Assembly (NCBI RefSeq): GCF_001984195.1 | Contig: NZ_MTQN01000012.1 | Location: forward strand, 930,001-994,000 | Source of the DNA: Kribbella sp. ALI-6-A | GTDB taxonomy: Bacteria > Actinomycetota > Actinomycetes > Propionibacteriales > Kribbellaceae | Length of the DNA stretch: 64,000 bases | Direction: 5' to 3' | Shown: positions 50,262 through 58,177 of the stretch, piece by piece | Layout of the letters: each line of letters starts with the position of its first letter | How positions within the stretch are numbered: the first letter of the stretch is position 1 | Program-made: the position numbers and the translations under genes | Notes under the pieces: model-generated | Seen by the model: the letters and a program-made list of their open reading frames with translations, nothing else | Databases searched by the model: none | What the model was told of the DNA's origin: nothing

Positions 50262-51218
50262 ATGGATCTACCGCCGGTGCTGACCGACCAGTCGCTGGAC
50301 GGCATGCTTGCGGCCGTTGCGGACGAGCCTCAAGCGGCGGGCATGGACCTGCGGAGCCGCGTGTTCCGGCAGGGCTGGGAAAGCACCGTGCTGGAAACAC
50401 CGGACTGGATCGTCCGATTCCCCAGGCGCGAGGACATCGACTTCGCCACCGAGATCTCCGTTTTGGAGCACGTCCGCGGACGCTTGCCGGTGCGGACTCC
50501 CGAGGTCGCCTGGGTCGGAGCGCGAACCCGGTGCATGGTCTACCCGAAGATCATCGGAACGAGCTTCACCCCCGCCGCCTGGCACACCGGCAGCGCGCGC
50601 GATCGCGAAGCACTCAGCGACTCGCTCGCCGAGCTGTTGATCGCTTGGCGCGAGGCGTTCTCGGCCGACGACGTCGAACGACTGGGAATCCGGCCGATGG
50701 GCGGACCGCCGTACCTGGGTCAGTTGTCGTCGACCCTGGCCGGCTTCCCGTCGGCGGTCCGTCCCGGGATCGTTGCCCTGCTCAACCGGTACGCCGAACT
50801 CTTCGACCAGGAGCTCGCTGCCGTCGGGCCCGTGGTCCTGCATGGCGACTTCCATCTCGGCAACATGGTGCTCGCCGCGCCGTGTGGAGAGGTGACTGGT
50901 CTCTGGGACTTCTCGTGCGTGGCGACCGGCGCGTTGTCGTGGGACCTGCACTTTCTCGCCGGCGCACTCGGGCATCCGCACGCGTCGTCCGAGCCGCCGG
51001 GTTCCGGCGCGCACCTGGAGCTGCTTGCTCAGGTGGTCCGGGGGTTGGGTCGCTGCTCCGGGCGGAGCCGGTCAGCGGGAGAGACGAGGGACTTGGCAGC
51101 AGTCGATCTCGCGCTGTCGGATCTGATGCTGTGCGCGGAATGGCTCGGCGACCACGAACCAGCCGAAGCGACTCGCTGGCGGTCCTGGCTGGGCGGACTG
51201 GCCGACAACAGCCGCTGA
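50262..51218 (+). CDS. APH-family phosphotransferase
   Basis: The 318-residue protein has a kinase-like fold of the aminoglycoside phosphotransferase (APH) type. VFRQGWESTVLETPDWIVRF corresponds to the nucleotide-binding N-lobe, the catalytic loop is VVLHGDFHLGNMVLAAPCGE (H-G-D-x-x-x-x-N), and the metal-binding segment is TGLWDFSCVATGALSWDLHF (W-D-F/D). Related enzymes phosphorylate antibiotics, choline or sugars; this one lacks close similarity to named resistance genes that I can see, so the acceptor is open. The ATG at 50262 gives a normal N-lobe. It is 67 bases after the regulator gene. Confidence 0.88.
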   Translation: MDLPPVLTDQSLDGMLAAVADEPQAAGMDLRSRVFRQGWESTVLETPDWIVRFPRREDIDFATEISVLEHVRGRLPVRTPEVAWVGARTRCMVYPKIIGTSFTPAAWHTGSARDREALSDSLAELLIAWREAFSADDVERLGIRPMGGPPYLGQLSSTLAGFPSAVRPGIVALLNRYAELFDQELAAVGPVVLHGDFHLGNMVLAAPCGEVTGLWDFSCVATGALSWDLHFLAGALGHPHASSEPPGSGAHLELLAQVVRGLGRCSGRSRSAGETRDLAAVDLALSDLMLCAEWLGDHEPAEATRWRSWLGGLADNSR

Positions 51219-51293
51219 ACGGCTGCGACGTAGCAGCCACCTCGCCGTTGTGTGGCGCCGCGTTGACGACGATCTGCGCTGAACGGCTGCGAC
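51213..51293. repeat. 17-bp direct repeat at the end of the APH gene
   Basis: CGCTGAACGGCTGCGAC occurs exactly at 51213-51229 (it spans the APH stop codon) and again at 51277-51293, 64 bases apart. Confidence 0.6.
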
Positions 51294-51379
51294 AACCCCG
51301 GGCGTACCGAGCCGGCCGGAACCCGCGATGTGAGCGAGACGGCCTGCTCTCCGACTGGTCGCCGACGCTGGGAATTTAC

Positions 51380-51415
51380 TGTCCTAAAGGACACGTTATA
51401 GTGTCTTAAAGGACA
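51380..51415. promoter_or_regulatory. Double MarR-type operator upstream of the SDR gene
   Basis: TGTCCTAAAGGACA (51380-51393) and TGTCTTAAAGGACA (51402-51415) are two palindromes 22 bases centre to centre, in an A+T-rich stretch before the SDR start. The same half-site pair TGTCC/GGACA occurs at 52942-52955. Confidence 0.7.
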
Positions 51416-51453
51416 GTATCTGACTAGTTCGGCCAATCGATCAGGAGCGAGAC

Positions 51454-52290
51454 ATGCGGACTTGGTTCATCACCGGCGGCACCCCTGGCGGATTCAGGCT
51501 GGTCTTCGCGGACGCCGTGCTGGCGCGGGGCGACCGGGTGGCGATCACCTCCCGCCGCCCGGCGGAGCTGGCCGACTGGGCTGCTCCACACGGCGAGAAA
51601 GCCCTCGTGGTCGAGGTCGACGTGACGGACACCGATCAGGTCCGAGCCGGCGTCGCCGCGGCCGAGCAGCAGTTCGGCGCGATCGATGTCCTGGTGAACA
51701 ACGCCGGCCGGGGCTGGTACGGATCGATCGAGGGCATGCCGGCCGAGGATGTCCGGCGCGTGATGGAGCTCAACTTCTTCGCCGTACTGGAGGTCACCCG
51801 CGCAGTCCTGCCGGGAATGCGCGCCCGCGGCGCCGGCTGGGTCGTGAACATGTCGTCGGTGGCCGGCCTGCGGGGCATCGAAGGGTTCGGGTACTACTCG
51901 GCGGCGAAGTTCGCCCTCGAAGCGGTCACCGAGGTACTGCGCACGGAGGTCGCCGAGTTCGGCATCAAGGTGCTGGCCGTCGAGCCGGGCGCCTTCCGCA
52001 CCCGCGCGTACTCGAACTTCGCCGACGAGCCACTGCGGGAGACCGTGGACGCCTACCTGCCGCGACTCGACGACATTCGCAAAGCGATGATCGACCAGCA
52101 CGGCAACCAGCCCGGCGATCCGGAGCGAGGGGTCCAGGCCGTACTGCAGGCGATGGACCTCGAATCCCCGCCGCACCGCCTGGTGCTCGGCAGCGGCGGC
52201 TTCGACGCCGCCGTCAGCACCCTGGAGTCGAACCTCACCGACATCCGCGCCGGCGAAGCGCTCTCGCGCAGCGCCGATTTCCCGAGTTGA
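51454..52290 (+). CDS. Short-chain dehydrogenase/reductase with altered nucleotide motif
   Basis: The 278-residue protein aligns over the whole SDR fold: strand plus loop WFITGGTPGGFRLVFADAVL, VDVTDTDQVRAGVAAA, IDVLVNNAGRGWYGSIE, catalytic Ser in NMSSVAGLRGIEGFG and Tyr/Lys in YYSAAKFALEAVTE, then VEPGAFRT. The glycine-rich motif is TGGTPGGF where the family has TGxxxGxG, so the last Gly is replaced by Phe; NAD(P) binding could be weakened or the cofactor preference changed. It is probably repressed by the MarR protein two genes away, because the double TGTCC-GGACA site sits in its promoter. It ends 55 bases before the convergent marR gene. Confidence 0.88.
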   Translation: MRTWFITGGTPGGFRLVFADAVLARGDRVAITSRRPAELADWAAPHGEKALVVEVDVTDTDQVRAGVAAAEQQFGAIDVLVNNAGRGWYGSIEGMPAEDVRRVMELNFFAVLEVTRAVLPGMRARGAGWVVNMSSVAGLRGIEGFGYYSAAKFALEAVTEVLRTEVAEFGIKVLAVEPGAFRTRAYSNFADEPLRETVDAYLPRLDDIRKAMIDQHGNQPGDPERGVQAVLQAMDLESPPHRLVLGSGGFDAAVSTLESNLTDIRAGEALSRSADFPS

Positions 52291-52292
52291 AT

Positions 52293-52358
52293 CCGGTCAG
52301 CGCGTGTGGTTGCTGAGCCGGTCAGCGCGCGTGGCGATAAGCCGGTCAGCGCGTGCGG
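52293..52358. repeat. Three tandem copies of a CCGGTCAGCGCG unit
   Basis: CCGGTCAGCGCG begins at 52293, 52318 and 52342 (spacing 25 and 24), each followed by a T/C-G-x-GG. The last copy contains the marR stop codon, so the array sits exactly between the two convergent genes. Confidence 0.7.
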
Positions 52359-52876
52359 TGGGTGAGGCCTTCGCGTCGCATGACCTCGGCGGCGGCGATC
52401 GCGTCCGCGGTGAACCGTTTGGTCAGCTCGGTGTACCGGGCGATGTCGCGCGGCGACCAGTTGGCGAGCACCTGGGCGATCATCGCGTCGCCGAGGTCGT
52501 AGATGTGGCGCGCGGCTTCCCGCCCCTCCGGGGTGAGGGTGATCAAGGTCGAGCGGGTGTCGTCGAGATCGCGGCCCCGCTCGACGAGACCGGCGGTCTC
52601 GAGGCGTTTGAGGATCTTGCTGATGTTCGACGGCCCGGTTCCCATGGCCTGCGCGAGATCGCTCGGTCGCAGCGGCTGGCCGGCGGCCAGATGCCGCAGG
52701 GCCGAGTGCGCGGGCTGGTCGATCGGCTCACCGCTCGAGGTGAGGATCTCGCTTTGCAGACCGGGCGACTCCCACAGCAGGATCAGCGCGCTCAAGCTCG
52801 CCAGCAACTCCGACCGGTACGGAAAATCCCGCGCCTCGCGGGGCCTGCGCGACGACGACTCGACGGGTGCGACCAT
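52346..52876 (-). CDS. MarR-family transcriptional regulator
   Basis: The 176-residue protein has the MarR winged helix: HSALRHLAAGQPLRPSDLAQ, AMGTGPSNISKILKRLETAG (recognition helix) and LVERGRDLDDTRSTLITLTP with the wing Asp-x-Arg, followed by the C-terminal dimer helices. It should bind palindromic sites as a dimer and be released by a ligand. Palindromes of the same form lie in the promoter it shares with the divergent SnoaL-like gene and before the SDR gene, so it probably controls itself and both genes. The ATG at 52876 starts the protein. Confidence 0.9.
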   Translation of the reverse strand: MVAPVESSSRRPREARDFPYRSELLASLSALILLWESPGLQSEILTSSGEPIDQPAHSALRHLAAGQPLRPSDLAQAMGTGPSNISKILKRLETAGLVERGRDLDDTRSTLITLTPEGREAARHIYDLGDAMIAQVLANWSPRDIARYTELTKRFTADAIAAAEVMRREGLTHRTR

Positions 52877-52941
52877 CCCCGCAGCGTACCGAACTTTCTG
52901 TGCGCGAGCGGAAATTTCTTGTCCCTCGCGACACGTTTTAC

Positions 52942-52955
52942 TGTCCATACGGACA
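52942..52955. promoter_or_regulatory. MarR-type operator in the marR/SnoaL divergent promoter
   Basis: TGTCCATACGGACA is a perfect TGTCC/GGACA palindrome lying 30 bases before the SnoaL-like start and 66 bases before the marR start, matching the sites at 51380-51415. Confidence 0.7.
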
Positions 52956-52984
52956 TAATCTCGCGATCCATCGGAAGGAACATC

Positions 52985-53311
52985 ATGACTGCAGCTGTCA
53001 CCGAATCCCTGGTCACCTCGTTCGTCGAGGCCACCAATCGCCACGACGCCGAGGCGCTGGCGGGCCTGTTCGCGCCGGAGTCGGTGGTGATCGACGACAA
53101 CACCGAGTACCGCGGCGCGGCGCAGATCGCCGGGTGGATCCAGGAGCACCAGATCGGCCCGAAGATCACGCTGACCGTCGTCGACTACGACCAGTCGACC
53201 TCAACGCTGACCGCGAACGCGGACGGAGACTTCCCGGGCGGCCCGTTGCCGTTCGCCTTCCGTTTCACCCTGGCCGACGCCATCGAGCGGCTGGAGGTCG
53301 CGCCGGCCTGA
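52985..53311 (+). CDS. SnoaL-like / NTF2-fold protein
   Basis: The 108-residue protein has the cone-shaped NTF2 pattern: VTSFVEATNRHDAEALAGLF, APESVVIDDNTEYRGAAQIA, GWIQEHQIGPKITLTVVDYD, ending FAFRFTLADAIERLEVA. Relatives include SnoaL cyclases, limonene-epoxide hydrolase-like enzymes and many small ligand-binding proteins. GAAGGAAC precedes the ATG. With the MarR site in its promoter and an SDR gene under the same kind of site, the three look like a small ligand-induced detoxification module. Confidence 0.85.
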   Translation: MTAAVTESLVTSFVEATNRHDAEALAGLFAPESVVIDDNTEYRGAAQIAGWIQEHQIGPKITLTVVDYDQSTSTLTANADGDFPGGPLPFAFRFTLADAIERLEVAPA

Positions 53312-53447
53312 TCAGATCGCTCGGCTCGCCGCATCGCAAGAACCAGCGCACCCGCGGCGGAGGCGTAACCCCGACGGCGATGCCGACGCGGCGCCGATCC
53401 CCCGAGCCGCTTGGGAGCAGTGAAGATCTTCCCGCCCGGACAGCCAT

Positions 53448-53482
53448 CGGCCGCCTACCGCGACAACAGCGGTAGGCGGCCG
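53448..53482. terminator. Strong hairpin terminator
   Basis: CGGCCGCCTACCGC pairs perfectly (14 bp) with GCGGTAGGCGGCCG around GACAACA. It lies 10 bases beyond the stop of the minus-strand gene ending at 53492; the plus-strand SnoaL gene ends 137 bases before it, with nothing else visible between. Confidence 0.88.
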
Positions 53483-53491
53483 AGTGGTGAA

Positions 53492-54388
53492 TCAGCCGCG
53501 CGGTGCGGCGTGCCGGGGGTCCTGATCCGGCGGCGAACCCTGCCCAGGCTGGTTCCCCCGGGGGCTGTCATCCCGTACGGCGGAGCTGCCGTCTCGGTCC
53601 GGGATCGCGGAGTCCCCGTCGCGATCCCGCACACCCGAGATTCCGTCGCGATCCCGCCCGCCAGAGATCCCGTCGCGATCCTGCCCGCCGGAGATCCCGT
53701 CGCGATCCCGCGAGGCGGAGCTGCCGTCCTGATCCCGTCCGAGGACGTCCCGGTCGCGGTCCCCTGCAACGGAGTCCTCGCCGGCAACCTGCCCGCTCGA
53801 AGTGGAGCCGCTCGTGCGACCGGACGTCGTACCGTCCCGGAGGCCGTCGTTCCCGGCCGGGCGCTGACCGACAGCATCGGGGTTCACCTGGTCGGCGGTC
53901 GCTCCCTGCATCGGCTCGCCCGTGCCCTCGGACGACGCCTGGGTCTCGCGTCGATCCCGGTCGGCGTGGCGGGCGTGGGCGGTGTCGGTGCCCCAGCTCG
54001 CCGTGTCGGGCGAGGCGTCGGCGTCCGCGTCGAGGTCCGGGTGAATCGCTCGGGCCCGCTGTTCGTGGTCGGCCGATTCGGCTCGGGCCTGGTTCGCGGC
54101 CTCCTGGCGTTCGGTGGCACCGGCGGAGAGGCGGCGCGCTTCGGCTGCCTTCTCATCGGCGATGGCCTGCGCCTTGCGCGCCCGGGCTTCGACCTCGTCG
54201 GCCGCGGCCTGCTGCTTGTCCGCGTGGGCCGCCGAGACCTTGGCGCGCTGCTGGTGCTCCTGCGCCTCCTGCCGGTCGTGCTCGATCCGGCGCTGCTTGG
54301 ACTTCTTGGCAGCAGCCATCACCAGCGCCAGCAGGATCAGCACGACCACCACGGCCACGACGATCCACAGGACGGTTGTTCCGTCCAT
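53492..54388 (-). CDS. TM-anchored coiled-coil protein with DRDGISG repeats
   Basis: The 298-residue product has one N-terminal TM segment (VLWIVVAVVVVLILLALVMA, residues 6-25), a long Glu/Gln/Ala/Lys coiled coil (about 30-115, for example EHQQRAKVSAAHADKQQAAA) and a polar, low-complexity C-terminal half. There the 8-residue unit DRDGISGG recurs (QDRDGISGGRDRDGISGVRD, with variant copies GSSA, DSAI) about seven times between residues 220 and 275. The DNA of this part is a degenerate tandem array (near 53590-53740). No signal peptide cleavage is evident. It may be a cell-envelope organiser; function is unknown. Confidence 0.75.
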   Translation of the reverse strand: MDGTTVLWIVVAVVVVLILLALVMAAAKKSKQRRIEHDRQEAQEHQQRAKVSAAHADKQQAAADEVEARARKAQAIADEKAAEARRLSAGATERQEAANQARAESADHEQRARAIHPDLDADADASPDTASWGTDTAHARHADRDRRETQASSEGTGEPMQGATADQVNPDAVGQRPAGNDGLRDGTTSGRTSGSTSSGQVAGEDSVAGDRDRDVLGRDQDGSSASRDRDGISGGQDRDGISGGRDRDGISGVRDRDGDSAIPDRDGSSAVRDDSPRGNQPGQGSPPDQDPRHAAPRG

Positions 54389-54451
54389 CTTTCCTCCTCG
54401 GGCTCGATGTCCGCCACCTCCGGTACCCGAGGCCCGCTCCCGACTAAACCT

Positions 54452-54485
54452 GGCACGGCCCGGCCACGCTCGGCCGGGCCGTGCC
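54452..54485. terminator. Hairpin terminator of the rhamnosidase gene
   Basis: GGCACGGCCCGGCC pairs with GGCCGGGCCGTGCC (14 bp) around ACGCTC, 7 bases after the GH78 gene stop. Confidence 0.85.
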
Positions 54486-54492
54486 GACGCGC

Positions 54493-57400
54493 CTAGGGAC
54501 GCACGGTGAAGCGGTACTTTCCGGAGGCGACCGTCATCGCGACAGATGCTCCCTCGTCGACCACTCCACTGACTCCCACCGCGCGATCCAAGGCCCGGCC
54601 GCTCTCCGCGACCTGCTGGACACCCTGCGCCGGAATCCGCACCGTGGCCGTCGTGTTCGCCGGAACCTCCACCTCCAGCGCGAACCGGCCCTCAGCGTCC
54701 TTGGCCCACCGACTCCCGACCACCCCGTACGGCGTGCGATGGTCGAGCTCCGCCGAGGTGATCCCGTCACCGGGCACCGGCGCGATCAGCACCTTGCGAT
54801 AGCCCGGCTCGGCCGCCGACACCCCGGCGAGCGTGCGATACATCCACTCCCCGACCGCGCCGTACGCGTAGTGGTTGAACGAGTTCATCCCGACGTCGTT
54901 GAAGGTGCCGTCCGGATTGATCGAGTTCCAGCGTTCCCAGATCGTCGTCGCGCCCTTGCCGATCTCGTAGCCCCACGACGGGTATGACGTGTTCTGCAGC
55001 AACCGGTACGCCAGGTCCGAGCGCCCGATCTTGGTGAGCACCGGCAGCAGGCCGTCAACGCCGAGGAAGCCGGTCGACAGGTGAGTGTCGCGGCGCAGGA
55101 TCGTGGCGGCGAAGTGCTGCCCGGCCGCGTCGATCCGGTCGGCCGGCACCAGGTCGCTGGTGAACGCGAGGATGTACCCGGTCTGGCTGTCCGACCCGAC
55201 CTTGCCGTCGGCCGCGACGAACCGGGTCGCGAACGCCGCCCGCACATCCTCGTACACCTGCTGGTACTTCGCCGCGTCCGCCGGCTTCCCGATCGCCGCC
55301 GCCATCTGACTGAGCTGCCGAGCACCCTTCGCGACGAACGACGTACCGATCAAGTCGCCTGGCGTCGGGTCATCCAGGTTCAGCCAGTCGCCGTAGTCAC
55401 CGCCGCCGCGGATTAATCCGTTCGAGCTGGCGACGAGGTAGTCGACGTACCGGACCATCGAGTCGTAGTGCTGCCGGATCACCGACGTGTCGCCGTACGC
55501 CTGCCAGAGCGTCCACGGAACGTTGACCCCGGCGTCGGCCCAGCCCGCGTTGCCCATGCCACCGTCGAACGAGTTCGGCACGGTCGGGGCGACGCTCGCG
55601 TAGGCACCGTCCGCGCGCTGGGTGTCCCGCAGGTCCTGCAGCCACTTCGTCAGGAACGCTTGTGAGTCGAGGTTGTAGACGGCCGTCCGGGCGAACACGT
55701 TGATGTCGCCGGTCCAGCCCATCCGCTCGTCCCGCGCCGGGGTGTCGGTGGGGATGGAGAGGAAGTTGCCGCGCTGGCCCCAGACGATGTTGCTGTGCAG
55801 CTGGTTCACCAGCGCCGAGTTGGTCCGGAACCGGTTGGTCTGCTCGGCGTCGGTGCCCAGGACGACACCGCGGATGGCGCTGGCCGGCGGTGCTGTCGCC
55901 AGGCCGCTCACCTCGATGTACCGGAAGCCGTGGAAGGTGAAGCGTGGCTGGTACGTCTCCGGCTGGTCGGTCGCGAACGTGTAGTGGTCGGTTGCCTTCG
56001 CCGATCGCAGGTTGTCGGTGTAGAGCGTGCCGTCGGGGTTGAGCACCTCGCCGTACCGGATCTTGACGGTCTGGCCGGGACTGCCACGCAATGTCAGGCG
56101 GGAGACGCCGACCATGTTCTGCCCAAGGTCGTACAGGTACACCCCGGCCGTCGGCGACGGGATCGCCCGCGCCTCGAGCTCCTCGGTCACCCGCACCGGC
56201 GGATCCGTCTGCGGGACCAGCTTGCTCGTCGCGCTCGGCCGGACCTGGACCGGCGTCCACTCGGACGCCGTACGTCGCGCGTCGTAGCTCTCCCCGTTGA
56301 GCAGATCCGCGACCCGTACGGCGCCGGGGGCGGTCTGCCAGCTGGAGTCGGTCGCGAAGACATCGCTCGACCCGTCGGTGTAGATGACCCGCAGCTGGGC
56401 GACGAACGCGGTGTCGGTGCCGTACTTGTTCGCGCCGAACATCGCCAGGTTGCCCGCGTACCAACCGGGGGCGAGCTCGGCACCGAAGGTGTTCGCGCCG
56501 GACTTCAGCAGCTTGGTGACGTCGTAGCTCTGGGCCTGGATCCGGCGGTTGTAGTCCGTCCAGCCCGGAGCCAGCTCGTGGTCGCCGACCTTGCGGCCGT
56601 TCAGGCTGAGCTCGTAGATCCCTTGGGCCGCCGCGTGGATGCGAGCGGTCCGTACTTTCTTTGCCTTGGGCAAGGAGATATGCTTGCGGAACACCGGGAG
56701 CGGCTTGCCGGGCAGCCAGAGGTCGGTGTTGCCCTTGACCTGGAGACCGCCTTGCGGGAGGACCGTCCCGTCCGGGAAGGTCTGGTCGCCGGCCGGGAAC
56801 GCCGTGTCGACCAGCACCTCGCCGCTCGCGCCGGTCACCGTGAGGCTGTGGACGATGCCGCTCTCCTCACCGTTGGTGCGGAAGCCGACGACACCCGGAG
56901 CGTTGTGATCCGCGCGGTGGCGTGTGTCGACGTGGACGTCGTCGAGCCAGGTGGTGATCGTCTGGCCGGCAGTGGTGATGCGGAGGTGGTGCCGCTGCGT
57001 CAGGTCGGTACCGGCCGGAAGCGGGATCTCGCCGAGCAGGACGTAACCGCCGCCGGGTTGGCGGACGTGTGGGCGGAGCAGGGGTTCGCCGGTGAGCTGG
57101 TTGAGTTGCCACATGTAGCCGACTCCGCCGCGGCCGCGGAAGAAGACGCCGAGCGCGTCCTTCACCAGGGTCACGTCCGCGTCGATCGTCGTGTCGGTCC
57201 ACTCGGCGCCCGGCTGGTTGTCGGCACCGATCCAGTCGCCCTGCCAGTCCGCGGGACTCAGCGGGCCGGTCTCGAACGTGGCGACCGGCGACCAGTCGGA
57301 GGCCCGCCCCAGGTCGTCCCAGACGCGGACGGTCCAGTGGTACGCCGTGTACGCGGTCAGCGCGGGTCCGCCGTACGGGATCTCGACGGACTGGCCGGAC

Positions 57401-57690
57401 CGGATCACGCCGCTGTCCCAGACGTCCGGGCGGGAGGTTTTGGCCGCGGTGGTCGCGATGTGGATCTCGTACCGGGTCTGGGTGATGCCGCGGCGCTGAC
57501 CATCGAGCTGCCAGCTGAGGCGGGGCGGCGTACCGGGGATGCCGAGGGGGTTGGTGAGGTTGTTGGTCTTCAGGTTGAGGACCTGGACCGCGCCGCCTTT
57601 CGGGTCCGGTGGTGAGCCGGTCGCGGGGGCGAGTGGGGTGAGCAGGGCAACGGCCACCAGCAGGCAACCGAGACGGGAACGGAACGACAT
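54493..57690 (-). CDS. Secreted GH78 alpha-L-rhamnosidase
   Basis: The 1065-residue enzyme has a signal peptide (RLGCLLVAVALLTPLAPATG, cleavage about residue 26), an N-terminal fibronectin-like domain (PPRLSWQLDGQR), beta-sandwich domains and the GH78 catalytic (alpha/alpha)6 barrel. DTPARDERMGWTGDINVFAR (near residue 650) carries the catalytic acid region, and GGGDYGDWLNLDDPTPGDLI and GATTIWERWNSINPDG (about residue 920) the other conserved acids. It ends with a beta-sandwich (VPANTTATVRIPA). It removes terminal alpha-L-rhamnose from flavonoid glycosides or plant polysaccharides outside the cell, feeding the rhamnose operon beside it. GAGGAG lies before the ATG. Confidence 0.95.
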   Translation of the reverse strand: MSFRSRLGCLLVAVALLTPLAPATGSPPDPKGGAVQVLNLKTNNLTNPLGIPGTPPRLSWQLDGQRRGITQTRYEIHIATTAAKTSRPDVWDSGVIRSGQSVEIPYGGPALTAYTAYHWTVRVWDDLGRASDWSPVATFETGPLSPADWQGDWIGADNQPGAEWTDTTIDADVTLVKDALGVFFRGRGGVGYMWQLNQLTGEPLLRPHVRQPGGGYVLLGEIPLPAGTDLTQRHHLRITTAGQTITTWLDDVHVDTRHRADHNAPGVVGFRTNGEESGIVHSLTVTGASGEVLVDTAFPAGDQTFPDGTVLPQGGLQVKGNTDLWLPGKPLPVFRKHISLPKAKKVRTARIHAAAQGIYELSLNGRKVGDHELAPGWTDYNRRIQAQSYDVTKLLKSGANTFGAELAPGWYAGNLAMFGANKYGTDTAFVAQLRVIYTDGSSDVFATDSSWQTAPGAVRVADLLNGESYDARRTASEWTPVQVRPSATSKLVPQTDPPVRVTEELEARAIPSPTAGVYLYDLGQNMVGVSRLTLRGSPGQTVKIRYGEVLNPDGTLYTDNLRSAKATDHYTFATDQPETYQPRFTFHGFRYIEVSGLATAPPASAIRGVVLGTDAEQTNRFRTNSALVNQLHSNIVWGQRGNFLSIPTDTPARDERMGWTGDINVFARTAVYNLDSQAFLTKWLQDLRDTQRADGAYASVAPTVPNSFDGGMGNAGWADAGVNVPWTLWQAYGDTSVIRQHYDSMVRYVDYLVASSNGLIRGGGDYGDWLNLDDPTPGDLIGTSFVAKGARQLSQMAAAIGKPADAAKYQQVYEDVRAAFATRFVAADGKVGSDSQTGYILAFTSDLVPADRIDAAGQHFAATILRRDTHLSTGFLGVDGLLPVLTKIGRSDLAYRLLQNTSYPSWGYEIGKGATTIWERWNSINPDGTFNDVGMNSFNHYAYGAVGEWMYRTLAGVSAAEPGYRKVLIAPVPGDGITSAELDHRTPYGVVGSRWAKDAEGRFALEVEVPANTTATVRIPAQGVQQVAESGRALDRAVGVSGVVDEGASVAMTVASGKYRFTVRP

Positions 57691-57825
57691 GGGGCGGACT
57701 CCTCACAGAGACGGGGCGATCTACAGGGGAGGTGGCGCGGGTTGTAGGGACTTGGGAGGTCGAGCGGACATGGAGGGGCGAGCCGCGCGTGCTGACGCGA
57801 GTCGGCGGCTACCGTGCGGGCTGGA

Positions 57826-58173
57826 TCAGAGCAGGCCGCGGTGGGCTGCCCAGACGACGGCTTCGATGGCGGTGCCGACGCCGAGCCGGTCGCAGGCGGC
57901 GCGGGTTCGGCGGCGGACGGTGCGTTCGGACAGGTCGAGTCGACGCGCCACCGCCTCGATCGGCAGGCCGGTGGCGATCAGGCGGAACAGCCGCAGGTCC
58001 TCGGCGCTCATTCCCCGCGGCAGGACCACCGGCGCGGTCTCACAATGCCGCCCGCACGACGTCGCGGCGCGGGGCGCGGCGTGCGGCGCGGCGTGCGGCG
58101 CGGCGTGGGGCGGAAGGAGGTCGTGGCTCCTCAGCTCGTGGCGGTCGAGGGTTTCGTTGTGCAGGGCGGTCAT
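57826..58173 (-). CDS. Orphan LuxR-type HTH regulator
   Basis: The 115-residue protein has an N-terminal disordered region with a Pro/Ala/His repeat (PHAAPHAAPHAAP) and a C-terminal LuxR/GerE-like helix-turn-helix: EDLRLFRLIATGLPIEAVAR, RLDLSERTVRRRTRAACDRL, GVGTAIEAVVWAAHRGLL. It lacks any ligand or receiver domain. The ATG at 58173 is 5 bases after the rhamnulokinase stop, and AGGTGATC serves as ribosome site, so it is the last gene of the rhamnose operon and may regulate it or the rhamnosidase gene. The repeat in the DNA (GCGGCGTGCG) is probably slippage-prone. Confidence 0.8.
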   Translation of the reverse strand: MTALHNETLDRHELRSHDLLPPHAAPHAAPHAAPRAATSCGRHCETAPVVLPRGMSAEDLRLFRLIATGLPIEAVARRLDLSERTVRRRTRAACDRLGVGTAIEAVVWAAHRGLL

Positions 58174-58177
58174 CTGA

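Noticed and set aside
53503..54447. Long plus frame antisense to the coiled-coil gene
   Set aside because: Its Arg/Pro-rich composition arises from the repeat array on the other strand; the minus frame has a TM segment, coiled coil and terminator.
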